Of a stretch of DNA of 9,531 bases, positions 1 through 6,487 are shown one piece after another. Within the stretch, counting starts at the first letter, position 1; every line of letters begins with the position of its first letter. Position numbers and translations under genes: made by a program. The notes under the pieces are model-generated. The model ran no database searches and was not told the DNA's origin. It saw nothing but the letters and a program-made list of their open reading frames with translations. The DNA lies in the NCBI GenBank assembly GCA_022447685.1, contig JAKVAO010000085.1, positions 1 to 9,531 of the forward strand, given 5' to 3'. The stretch comes from Candidatus Caenarcanales bacterium (GTDB lineage Bacteria; Cyanobacteriota; Vampirovibrionia; LMEP-6097).

Positions 1-73
1 TTTGGACTTTTTAGATCAACTTCTCTAAACTTATTCGTTTCATGCTGGCTGGTGCTAGCATATCATGTGGGTT
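1..73. other. Intergenic edge, no gene seen
   Basis: This stretch lies downstream of the minus-strand gene that stops at 74. I see no ORF longer than about 10 codons. A small 7-bp hairpin (arms 43-49 and 54-60, with one G-U pair on the plus-strand RNA) is present, but neither strand has a U-tract after it, so I do not call it a terminator. Confidence 0.4.
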
Positions 74-1324
74 TTAATTAGTATTGGCTAGGATTTCTTC
101 TGGGTTGTTGACTGGACCTACTGGCAAATCATCTGAAACTAACCAAATATTAAAGCCTTGACCTGTACCTGATTGGTGTATCCCAAAATACTTTGCAGCT
201 TTCTCTGTAAGGTCTGTATAGTGATTTGAGGCGTGTTGATATTTACCTGTTCTTATTCCTGGTCCAACATCATTTGCTCTTAGAATAGCGTACTTACCAT
301 TTCTCTCCACTAGAAGATTGAAGCCTTTTGCTATGGTTTCTCCACCATGGAAGTTGCTTCCCTTGCGAACTTTTCTTCTTAGATGACTTGGTAATTTCTC
401 TATTAACTCAGGGAATATTGCTGTAGCCCAAGCATCTTTATTGAATCTTTCCATTATCGCAGTATTACCATCACCGGTTCCATTCATTCCTGCTTTACCA
501 TTATAATGAGAGGACTTTCCGTTAGTAGCGAGTAGTTGTACCTCACCATTACTATTTAACCAAGTACTAGGATCTGTATTGATTTTTGCTATATCTTGCT
601 GATTTTGTCCTAGTAATTCTGCTACTTGTTTTTTCTTGTCCTTATCATATTCTGGGTCTTTAATTAGTCTTTCAGCAGCAGCATTGAATTGTCTTTCATA
701 ATGTGCAATTTTCCTTTCCGCTTTTAGTCTATTTATATTAAGTGCGCGTATCTCAGAGCTAGTTGCACCAAGGCGTCCCTCACCAGTTTCTGCTATAGCT
801 TCTTTTACAGCAGTTTCCGTTTCAGCTAAAGTCTCTTTAGCTTTTTGGATTTGACCGTGGTACTCTTTAATTTCTTCAGAAGTATGCGTACTGTTTAAAT
901 ACAATTGAGGCATTCTGTCGATTTCATTAATTTCTTTTCTTCTATCTTCTATAGTTTTTTCTTTTTCCGAAACCTCTATTGGTGTATTTAATTCGAATTC
1001 CTCAGGATTAGTAATAGGGATTATGGCATTAGAATTTTCGCCCCAAATATCGTTAATTTCTCCTGAAGTGAATTCAGGGTTTGCTCTTAGGCTTCCAGGG
1101 TCACTACTATTTAGGTCGTATCTTAAAGACTCTGAAAAAGTCACATTGTGAAAACTAAATTTCGGTTTATCTTCTGTTTCTATCCTTTCTGTTGTTATTT
1201 CTGGCTCAGTTTTCTCTATCTGAGTTACAGGATTTTCTTCCTCTGTAACTCCTTCATCATCTCCGCCACTATTTAAAGTTCTATTACCTATTAAGTAACT
1301 ATCATAAGCATTTATTGTTACCAT
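74..1324 (-). CDS. Putative double-psi beta-barrel (RlpA-like) cell-wall enzyme, no signal peptide
   Basis: The protein has 416 residues. Residues 1-115 are polar, acidic and probably disordered. Residues 120-250 are charged and predicted helical or coiled coil. The C-terminal domain, about 293-397, carries the hallmarks of a double-psi beta-barrel: RANDVGPG (349-356) corresponds to the NDRGPF motif of RlpA-type proteins, and YTDLTEKAAKYFGI (369-382) to the iDLS-AA--LG motif, followed by a final strand FNIWLV. In RlpA the family cleaves glycan strands and the Asp of NDRGPF is catalytic; here that residue would be Asp352. The RlpA histidine is not clearly conserved, although His326 in an FHGGET segment could play a part. 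There is no Sec signal or lipobox, unlike RlpA itself, and the domain order with a long helical N-terminal half is unusual. The ATG at 1324 is supported by a GAGGAG Shine-Dalgarno (1333-1338) six bases upstream. It could be an exported effector, an endolysin-like enzyme or a structural barrel without activity. Confidence 0.72.
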   Translation of the reverse strand: MVTINAYDSYLIGNRTLNSGGDDEGVTEEENPVTQIEKTEPEITTERIETEDKPKFSFHNVTFSESLRYDLNSSDPGSLRANPEFTSGEINDIWGENSNAIIPITNPEEFELNTPIEVSEKEKTIEDRRKEINEIDRMPQLYLNSTHTSEEIKEYHGQIQKAKETLAETETAVKEAIAETGEGRLGATSSEIRALNINRLKAERKIAHYERQFNAAAERLIKDPEYDKDKKKQVAELLGQNQQDIAKINTDPSTWLNSNGEVQLLATNGKSSHYNGKAGMNGTGDGNTAIMERFNKDAWATAIFPELIEKLPSHLRRKVRKGSNFHGGETIAKGFNLLVERNGKYAILRANDVGPGIRTGKYQHASNHYTDLTEKAAKYFGIHQSGTGQGFNIWLVSDDLPVGPVNNPEEILANTN

Positions 1325-1347
1325 TTTCTCTTCTCCTCACTTCTCGC

Positions 1348-1401
1348 ATCAAAGCTGCTCGCTAAAAATCAGGATTATTGAAAAATCCCTTTTGCTTTGA
1401 T
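1348..1401 (-). promoter_or_regulatory. Structured 5' leader hairpin upstream of the barrel gene
   Basis: The arms 1348-1355 (ATCAAAGC) and 1394-1401 (GCTTTGAT) are perfectly complementary over 8 bp and close a 38-nt interior. Inside it, on the minus-strand RNA, GGAUU and AAUCC can form a second small hairpin followed by UGAUUUUU, which resembles an attenuator. The element lies between the promoter-like repeat and the Shine-Dalgarno of the gene starting at 1324, in a leader of about 120 nt. Whether it regulates translation or early termination is inference. It does not match a riboswitch class I recognise. Confidence 0.3.
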
Positions 1402-1452
1402 TCAATTTTGCGCTTAAAACTTTTAAATTTCTAGTAAATACCCAGCACTTGG

Positions 1453-1521
1453 GCTTATAACTATACATAGTTGATAGTGAAATATTTTTGACAACAAATT
1501 TCATTTTTTTGAAAATTTTTA
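1453..1521 (-). promoter_or_regulatory. Promoter-like repeat copy A with palindromic operator candidate
   Basis: Positions 1453-1501 match 2016-2064 at 45 of 49 bases, and A/T tracts beyond them (AAAAATTTT on the minus strand) are also shared. The core is the inverted repeat AACTAT-AC-ATAGTT at 1459-1472. Read on the minus strand it contains TATAGT, a 5/6 match to a -10 box, and an upstream TTGTCA resembles a -35 box, but the spacing between them (23 nt) is too long for a standard sigma-70 promoter. The position ahead of a gene in both copies suggests a shared promoter plus a dimeric regulator site. Confidence 0.5.
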
Positions 1522-1580
1522 TAAATTAGGATCAACATTGAATGTGAATTTTGATTCGGTCAATAAATCTTCGGAATATT

Positions 1581-1627
1581 TAAAAAAAGCAAGGCTAAGG
1601 ACTTTAATATTCTGTCCCTAACCTTGC
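1581..1627 (-). terminator. Rho-independent terminator
   Basis: The arms 1589-1602 and 1614-1627 pair over 14 bp: 12 Watson-Crick pairs plus two that are G-U wobbles only on the minus-strand RNA, with an 11-nt loop. On the minus strand the stem is followed immediately by seven U (complement of 1582-1588). The wobble asymmetry and the U-tract both show that it acts on minus-strand transcripts. It ends either the transcript of the small acidic gene (1792-1986) or a short RNA starting near 1750. Confidence 0.88.
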
Positions 1628-1760
1628 ATATGAGCTTCCAGTTAAGAATTTAGTATCACGCAAGTTAATACTATTATTCTGTCTTGGTTTCCCCCCTTCT
1701 TCTCAGAGAAAATTTTGAGTTCTAGCTCTATTAAATTGTAAAAATTGTTAAATCTTGTGA
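1581..1760 (-). ncRNA. Candidate small RNA ending at a strong terminator
   Basis: Between the small gene that stops at 1792 and the terminator there are about 165 nt with no convincing ORF but visible structure. There is a 6-bp hairpin (1651-1656 with 1668-1673), a G6 run in an AGAAGGGGGGAAA context (1691-1696, minus strand), and the terminator stem. Just upstream, two tandem TTGACA boxes could start a transcript near 1750. The alternative is simply a long 3' untranslated region of the 64-aa gene. I do not recognise a known RNA family. Confidence 0.3.
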
Positions 1761-1768
1761 GTTCTTTA

Positions 1769-1784
1769 TGTCAAAATGTCAAAA
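1769..1784 (-). promoter_or_regulatory. Tandem TTGACA boxes, possible -35 elements
   Basis: On the minus strand the sequence reads TTTTGACATTTTGACA, a direct repeat with two perfect -35 consensus hexamers 8 bp apart. A matching -10 box is weak: the best hexamers at 17-18 bp spacing, TTAACA or TAACAA, match only two or three positions. It could drive a short RNA that stops at 1581, or be chance in AT-rich DNA. Confidence 0.25.
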
Positions 1785-1791
1785 CTCATAT

Positions 1792-1986
1792 TTATAAAAA
1801 GATATTGTTGTTGCTAAGTTCTAAATTGTCACGCTCGCAGATAAGTTGTTCGAATTGCATGCCCTGACTTTTGATTTCTTGATCGAAATACATATCATCG
1901 AGATCGTGCTCTTCGTAGTAATTTTGAAGATCTGATTCTGAGGAACAGTAATCATTTATATTGCCCAGTATTGTGAAAGTTGCCAT
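1792..1986 (-). CDS. Small acidic protein of unknown function (64 aa)
   Basis: I do not recognise this protein. I chose the ATG at 1986 because a strong Shine-Dalgarno, AAAGGGGGT, lies about 6 nt upstream. The in-frame GTG at 2010 would put that Shine-Dalgarno inside the coding region. The 64 residues include about 14 Asp/Glu but only one Lys and one Arg, so the protein is strongly acidic. It has two cysteines (14 and 50) and an acidic centre, YYEEHDLDDMYFDQE (23-37). No membrane segment or signal is visible. It sits behind its own copy of the promoter-like repeat that also precedes the barrel gene. Small acidic proteins beside secreted enzymes can be chaperones, inhibitors or immunity proteins, but none of these roles is shown by the sequence. 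Confidence 0.65.
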   Translation of the reverse strand: MATFTILGNINDYCSSESDLQNYYEEHDLDDMYFDQEIKSQGMQFEQLICERDNLELSNNNIFL

Positions 1987-2015
1987 TTCTACCCCCTTTT
2001 GTAGATACACGCTTG

Positions 2016-2077
2016 GCTTGTAACTATATATAGTTGATAGTGAAATATTTTTGATAATAAATTTGAAAATTTTTTAG
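2016..2077 (-). promoter_or_regulatory. Promoter-like repeat copy B with perfect 14-bp palindrome
   Basis: This is the second copy of the element at 1453-1501, placed directly upstream of the small acidic gene. AACTATATATAGTT (2022-2035) is a perfect palindrome. Against copy A the four differences are all transitions (one A/G and three C/T); one of them falls in the palindrome centre and leaves its arms intact. Minus-strand AAAAATTTTC tracts behind it could act as an UP element. Conservation of the arms fits binding by a dimeric regulator overlapping the -10 region (TATAGT). Confidence 0.5.
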
Positions 2078-2118
2078 TTTTTTTGATGTTTTCTTTTAGA
2101 AATGAGATTACTTATACG

Positions 2119-2922
2119 TTAAGCGATTGTGTTAAGAGCTTGATCCTCGCTATCTACAATTAACATATTAAATTGTCCGCCTGAAGATCCTTCTAATAAT
2201 TTTGCAATCTCAGCTTGTTCTGATGGGTGGAATATGATGCAGCCTTGACCTCCAGCTACATTGGTTCCTCCTGTATGAAGAAGCATTGATTTGTTTTTTT
2301 CATCTACATTTTCAGTCACTAAGTTTCCTTCACTGTCAGTTCGGGAGACAGTCCAGCCTTCTATTGGGGCGAAAGATATTGAACCTGGGGATCTATATGG
2401 GCTTGATTTTGATCCAAATGCGACTATTTTATCTGATACCCCATGAGCTCTTCTTTTTGGATCAAATCTTGTTGACTTTGTTATATCTGCTGTGGTTGAA
2501 AGTTGAAATATTTTTTGAGATTTAAGCTTAACTTGTCCGTTGACTACAGTAACGATTGCGCCTTCATCAGAATAATTTCCGCTAGCAGCTTTTAGTTCAG
2601 AGTTATTTCCAGCTTCTACCTTTGTTGATCTATTTGCTAAAAAAAATGTTTTACCTTCGTACTTGCTTAGGTCTTGACCAGCTACTTTCTTAAGTTCATT
2701 TGTTAAATGCCCCTCAAGTTCTTGTCCTGATATATTACGCCATGAAACCTTTCCATTGAAAGTATTAGGAGCGTTTCCTTGACTTAAAGAAGAAGTGTTC
2801 GTATTAGAAGGGGAGCTGGTTGAAGGGCTAGTCTCAGTAATATTGCCCAATGGTGAACTATTACTAGAACTATTTACTGCAGCTTGAAGCTCCTGAAATA
2901 AATTTCTTATCGCTAAAGACAT
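2119..2922 (-). CDS. Putative L,D-transpeptidase-like domain protein with Ser/Asn-rich N-terminus
   Basis: The protein has 267 residues. Residues 1-17 (MSLAIRNLFQELQAAVN) look like an amphipathic helix. Residues 18-56 are a low-complexity Ser/Asn/Thr/Pro linker, and the rest is beta-rich. Near the end, LLHTGGTNVAGGQGCIIF (214-231) places His216 twelve residues before Cys228 in an H-x-G...GQGCI pattern. YkuD-type L,D-transpeptidases and related wall enzymes (for example Tlde1-like and DUF5675-type proteins) have an H-G...S-x-GC[IV] signature with a catalytic Cys. The spacing here is shorter than in classical YkuD, so the match is to the wider fold rather than to a named family. No Sec signal peptide is present. 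The start at 2922 has only a weak, distant AAAGG ribosome site. It lies 76 bp downstream of rpmA and could be read through from it. Confidence 0.6.
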   Translation of the reverse strand: MSLAIRNLFQELQAAVNSSSNSSPLGNITETSPSTSSPSNTNTSSLSQGNAPNTFNGKVSWRNISGQELEGHLTNELKKVAGQDLSKYEGKTFFLANRSTKVEAGNNSELKAASGNYSDEGAIVTVVNGQVKLKSQKIFQLSTTADITKSTRFDPKRRAHGVSDKIVAFGSKSSPYRSPGSISFAPIEGWTVSRTDSEGNLVTENVDEKNKSMLLHTGGTNVAGGQGCIIFHPSEQAEIAKLLEGSSGGQFNMLIVDSEDQALNTIA

Positions 2923-2998
2923 ATTGTGTGCTACCTTTCCATGTGATACAAAGTAAGGGGCACAAGTTATTTGATATTACGTATTAAATAATTATTTA

Positions 2999-3253
2999 TT
3001 AAGCAGCTTTTTTAATGCCTACGTATTTTCTACCTTTACTAGTATAGAATTCAACAACACCAGCTTCTACAGCGAAAATAGTGTCGTCGCCACCACGCAT
3101 AACATTATAGCCAGGGTGAATCTTAGTACCTCTCTGGCGTACTAAAATATTTCCAGATTTAACTAGTTGACCAGCGTATTTCTTGACACCAAGTCTTTTC
3201 GCTTTAGAATCGCGACCGTTCTTAGTACTACCTACACCTTTTTTCGAAGCCAT
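2999..3253 (-). CDS. rpmA: 50S ribosomal protein L27
   Basis: The 84-residue protein matches L27 along its whole length. It has the N-terminal ASKKGVGSTKNGRDSKAKRLG and the central ILVRQRGTKIHPGYNV and GGDDTIFAVEAGVVEF blocks. L27 is a component of the large subunit whose flexible N-terminus reaches the peptidyl-transferase centre. The N-terminus is of the ordinary type, not the extended form that is cleaved in Firmicutes. Usually rpmA follows rplU (L21) in an operon. Here it has only a 148-bp intergenic region upstream, then a divergent unrelated gene. No Shine-Dalgarno is visible. A possible extended -10, TGCTAAAAT (TAAAAT at 3264-3269, minus strand), lies so close that the mRNA would have almost no leader. 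Confidence 0.97.
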   Translation of the reverse strand: MASKKGVGSTKNGRDSKAKRLGVKKYAGQLVKSGNILVRQRGTKIHPGYNVMRGGDDTIFAVEAGVVEFYTSKGRKYVGIKKAA

Positions 3254-3320
3254 AAGGTTTGTTATTTTAGCATATTGTTACTTGGCATTGTTTGAACTAA
3301 GTTAAGGGATTGTTAAAAAT

Positions 3321-3348
3321 TTTAGCTTCTTCTATCAAAAAAGCTAAA
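3321..3348. repeat. 8-bp inverted repeat between divergent genes
   Basis: TTTAGCTT (3321-3328) and AAGCTAAA (3341-3348) are perfectly complementary with a 12-nt spacer. They lie in the 148-bp divergent region between rpmA and the gene at 3402. On the minus strand the stem is followed by AUUUUU, so it could terminate stray transcripts heading towards rpmA. It could equally be an operator for the divergent promoters. I find no good sigma-70 promoter for either gene nearby. Confidence 0.35.
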
Positions 3349-3401
3349 CACCTTAATTTGTATAGCTGTAGATAATTCTTATAGAAGGAATATCAAATAA
3401 T

Positions 3402-4925
3402 ATGGCTAAGGCACCTACTATTAACCCATTTCGTACAATTGAACCACCAAGTGTGATCGGGTCTAGCGCTGCAAAATCAGCAAAAGTTTCAGAAGTGGAT
3501 TTAAAAGCTGCAACTGAGATATTTACTGGTCATCTGGATAAATGGATCACAGCTCAAATTAATCAAGAGGGAATTGGTGAAGAAGAGAAAGCTAAGCTAG
3601 AGGCAGCTAAGGAAACATTAGATAATCTCTCAGGAGAGCAAAAAGCCGAAATAGAAAATTTTGCAAATGAGTCTGCAAGAAATATTCTAATGTATAAATT
3701 ACAGTTAGAGGGTATTGCTAAGAAAGATCCACCAACTACTGTTATTGAGCCAATGTTCAGTCAAGCAGTTCAAGCTCAAGCAGAGAACTTTATTTCAGAA
3801 ATTAATACTCGCTATGCTTTAAAGATTGATGTCAATATTAAAGATTCTTCAGAGAATTTAACTAAAAAGCTCGTAGATAGACTTAATCCTCCTCCCCCAG
3901 CAACGAAAGAGACTGAAGTGGCTGAGGCAGAGACAGCAGCTGTTGCATCTGAAGAAGCTAAATCAGTAGAAGAAGAGATAGCAGCAGATACAGAAGAAAC
4001 TATTTCAGCGGAAGAGGCTATGAGTGAGCTTGCATCAGCAGTGACTTCAGATGATATTGCAAGAGTTAAAACTATAAGTAAGGCAATAATAAGTGGTAAA
4101 ACAGAAGAACTTAAGATTGCAAATGAAAATGATGAAGTAGAGATAAAAAAAGCAATTAGTTTTCTTGCTGATAATTCAGAGAATTCAACAAATGTATTTG
4201 TAACCAATTTTAATAAATTTGCTAAGCAAGAACCTGAAGCAGCTAAATTTGTGAGAAGGTTTTATTTACAGCAAGAGATGAACGTTGCTGGTTCACAGTT
4301 ACAGAAAGCTCAAGATAAATTATGTGCAAAGTTAAATGATGTAGAAAAAATTGTTGAACACAATACTCCAGTAGCTGAGGCTTTGAAAATTTTAAGTCCC
4401 CAAGCAAAAAGTTTGTTAGATCTTGCTGAAGGAAAACAAGTTGAGTTTATGCGTAAAGAATCAGAGACTTTAACTCAGATTTTTACTAACTATGAGCAAA
4501 ATATCAGTAAAAATCCTGCTAAAGCTAGAGAAATTATGCTTAAAGATTTGGTAGCCAATGTTGAACAAGGTAATATCAGTAAAGAAACCTTAGAAAATTT
4601 TCAAGGTGTCTACGAAGATAAGCTTATAGTTCCTGAAGAATTGAAATCAGAGAAGGGCACAAAATCTGGAAATGGTGCTGTTCAGAGAGTTAGTAAAGAG
4701 CAGATGAAAGGTGTTGTTAAGTGGGGTGGCGGCATTCTTGCCGGTATCGCTCTACTAGGAATACTTAGTCCTGGACTTGCCAAAGGTGTATTTGGTTCTC
4801 TTGGTGGCCTTACTAATTTTGGTATCACGGCATGGAGAGAATGGAGTTCCCATGCACAAAATATGATGCTTGCTCAAGGGCATGTCGCAGCTAATCAAGC
4901 TCAAGCTACCGCTAATGCTGAGTAA
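3402..4925 (+). CDS. Unrecognised helical protein with C-terminal hydrophobic segment (507 aa)
   Basis: I do not recognise a family. Residues 30-160 are charged and mostly helical. Residues 163-205 form a Pro-then-Ala/Glu-rich linker (PPPPATKE, then many Glu and Ala). Residues 207-410 are helical again. A Gly-rich hydrophobic stretch at about 437-468 (VVKWGGGILAGIALLGILSP and on) could cross or insert into a membrane, followed by a 35-residue tail rich in Ala and Gln. There is no N-terminal signal peptide, so it would be a C-terminally anchored or Sec-independently exported protein. GAAGGA lies about 12 nt before the ATG, a rather long spacing. It is divergent from rpmA and followed after 75 bp by a gene with a similar plan, so the two probably form one transcript. 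It could be a tail-anchored scaffold, or a pore or translocator-type protein. These ideas rest on architecture only. Confidence 0.75.
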   Translation: MAKAPTINPFRTIEPPSVIGSSAAKSAKVSEVDLKAATEIFTGHLDKWITAQINQEGIGEEEKAKLEAAKETLDNLSGEQKAEIENFANESARNILMYKLQLEGIAKKDPPTTVIEPMFSQAVQAQAENFISEINTRYALKIDVNIKDSSENLTKKLVDRLNPPPPATKETEVAEAETAAVASEEAKSVEEEIAADTEETISAEEAMSELASAVTSDDIARVKTISKAIISGKTEELKIANENDEVEIKKAISFLADNSENSTNVFVTNFNKFAKQEPEAAKFVRRFYLQQEMNVAGSQLQKAQDKLCAKLNDVEKIVEHNTPVAEALKILSPQAKSLLDLAEGKQVEFMRKESETLTQIFTNYEQNISKNPAKAREIMLKDLVANVEQGNISKETLENFQGVYEDKLIVPEELKSEKGTKSGNGAVQRVSKEQMKGVVKWGGGILAGIALLGILSPGLAKGVFGSLGGLTNFGITAWREWSSHAQNMMLAQGHVAANQAQATANAE

Positions 4926-5000
4926 TATCAATCTGCTTAATGTTTATTTAGTTGAAAGTTATAGTCAAAAAAATGCTTTTGTTAACTTTGTATTAACGTA

Positions 5001-6401
5001 ATGGCTCTGCAAGGACTACAGCAAATAGCAAATGGTATATCTGCTTTTCGTGGAAAAAAAGATACTGGATCTTCAGTTCAAGCTCAAGCTCAGGAGTTGT
5101 TGACAGCAAAGCTTGGAGCAGCAGATGAAAATAATTTAATTACAGAAGAGCAGTTTACTGATCTTTTCGATCACCTAAAATCATGGATGCATAAGGCTGA
5201 AGGAGAAGGTGTATCTGCTCAAGAAAGAAAGCAAGTTATATCTGAGGTTTATAAGCAGCTTGATAAAAATTATTTTCAGACTCATCAAGCAGCAGGTGTT
5301 TCTTATCATTTTGAGAAAAATCTAACTAACCTTAATAGTGCTTTAGAAATATTTTTACAAGATCAAATAAATGAGAAGCAAGCTATTTATGGTTCGATGA
5401 CTGGTGCTGACTTGTTGAGTATTAATTCTATAACAGGCAAGAATAGAATTGCTGTTGCAACTACCCTGAAAGATGGAATCTCAGATCTTTGTGTTAGTGA
5501 TAAAAACTGTAATCTAAGTAGAGAGGAACAGATGGAACTTTTGGATAATATTCTGAAAGAAGTAAAACAAAATATTCATGAAGAAGCAAGTGAAGAGCAA
5601 AGCTCAAAAATTATTAATAAAGCACTTTCGAAGAGAATAAAAGAAAATTCCGCAAATCTAAGTCAGTCCGTTGTTAAGGATTTAGTGAAAAGTATGGCTA
5701 AGGATGGTGCTGTTGCAGATACTAGTTCGATGATGATGACTATCCCTAAGTCTAAGCAGGAAGCTGTGCTTGTCGGTATTACCAGGCTCGATAAAGAAGC
5801 AAGTGTGGCAAAGATACAGGACTACGAAACTGAATACAAACAATCTATACAAGGTATGTCTAAGCAAGAGATTCGAGATATACAAACACAGGCAAATAAA
5901 CAAGTAGCTTATCTTGCATCAATTGATGGTGAAAACTCTGAAGAAATTCAATCGAAAGTGAAAAGCTCATTGCAGGAGTTTGAGCTTAAAGATAAAAATG
6001 GTAATGTTAACCAAAAGAAAACTCAAGCTGCTAAAGCTTATCTAAAATTAAGCTCTGCTAAAACACTCGAGAATGCTGATAAAAAGAATAAAACAGAACA
6101 AGCTGGAGATTATGGTGAGTTGATTAATTATTTACTTGGTGGTGCTGCTGTATTGTTTATGGTTAAGGCAATGTGCTTTAAAACTAAAAGCTCTAAAATG
6201 AAAGGTATTGTAGGTGATTCTGTAGCAAACTCAGGTGGTGGTATGATGAAGGGACTTATGGGGATTGGTGTTGCAGGTGCTCTTGCTCATCAGACAGGTA
6301 TCTTGGGTGGAAATGGATCTAACTTGCTTGATGAATTTGCAAATAAGGTCGTAGATAGTGATCTAACAAAGAAAGTGGCTGCTCCAGCTATGAAAAGTTA
6401 G
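5001..6401 (+). CDS. Unrecognised helical protein with EF-hand-like loops and C-terminal hydrophobic segments (466 aa)
   Basis: I do not recognise a family. The protein is largely helical. Three helix-loop-helix spots have Asp/Asn-rich loops that recall calcium-binding loops but are shorter than, or lack the final Glu of, the canonical 12-residue EF-hand: ADENNLITEEQF (41-52), SDKNCNLSREEQ (166-177) and KDKNGNVNQKKT (330-341). Two hydrophobic segments close the protein: 373-393 (ELINYLLGGAAVLFMVKAMC) and a Gly/Met-rich one at about 412-437. There is no signal peptide. The ATG at 5001 has no obvious Shine-Dalgarno; an in-frame stop at 4983-4985 rules out an upstream start, and translation may depend on the preceding gene. 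It shares its layout (long helical body, hydrophobic Gly-rich C-terminus) with its neighbour at 3402, which suggests partners in one membrane-associated assembly. Confidence 0.75.
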   Translation: MALQGLQQIANGISAFRGKKDTGSSVQAQAQELLTAKLGAADENNLITEEQFTDLFDHLKSWMHKAEGEGVSAQERKQVISEVYKQLDKNYFQTHQAAGVSYHFEKNLTNLNSALEIFLQDQINEKQAIYGSMTGADLLSINSITGKNRIAVATTLKDGISDLCVSDKNCNLSREEQMELLDNILKEVKQNIHEEASEEQSSKIINKALSKRIKENSANLSQSVVKDLVKSMAKDGAVADTSSMMMTIPKSKQEAVLVGITRLDKEASVAKIQDYETEYKQSIQGMSKQEIRDIQTQANKQVAYLASIDGENSEEIQSKVKSSLQEFELKDKNGNVNQKKTQAAKAYLKLSSAKTLENADKKNKTEQAGDYGELINYLLGGAAVLFMVKAMCFKTKSSKMKGIVGDSVANSGGGMMKGLMGIGVAGALAHQTGILGGNGSNLLDEFANKVVDSDLTKKVAAPAMKS

Positions 6402-6407
6402 TAATAT

Positions 6408-6487
6408 CTTTTGAGTTTATTCCTTGATCAATTAATTTAGAAACAGTTGAGTTACGTTCATGTGTTAAGCTCAAAAGTCATTTTTTT
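6408..6487 (+). terminator. Plus-strand terminator with long loop
   Basis: The arms 6408-6419 and 6466-6477 pair over 12 bp (CTTTTGAG with CTCAAAAG, then one G-U and three A-U pairs), with a 46-nt loop. On the plus strand the stem is followed by UCA and then seven U (6481-6487). It starts only seven bases after the stop of the gene ending at 6401, the right place to end the two-gene plus-strand transcript. The large loop makes it less typical than the hairpin at 1581. Confidence 0.55.

Noticed and set aside
1604..1663. 19-codon frame with a TTG start in the candidate small RNA
   Set aside because: The G-rich ribosome-like site is too far upstream, the start is TTG, and the frame ends inside the terminator loop.
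1987..2010. Upstream GTG start for the small acidic gene (eight extra residues)
   Set aside because: The strong AAAGGGGGT ribosome site lies inside those codons and points to the ATG at 1986.
2286..2525. 79-codon plus-strand frame opposite the L,D-transpeptidase-like gene
   Set aside because: It is Leu/Phe-rich in the way antisense frames of AT-rich genes are, and it lacks a ribosome site.
3812..4207. 131-codon open frame on the minus strand, opposite the 507-aa gene
   Set aside because: It is Ser/Ala-rich low complexity created by the Glu/Ala linker on the other strand, has no ribosome site, and lies wholly inside a better gene.
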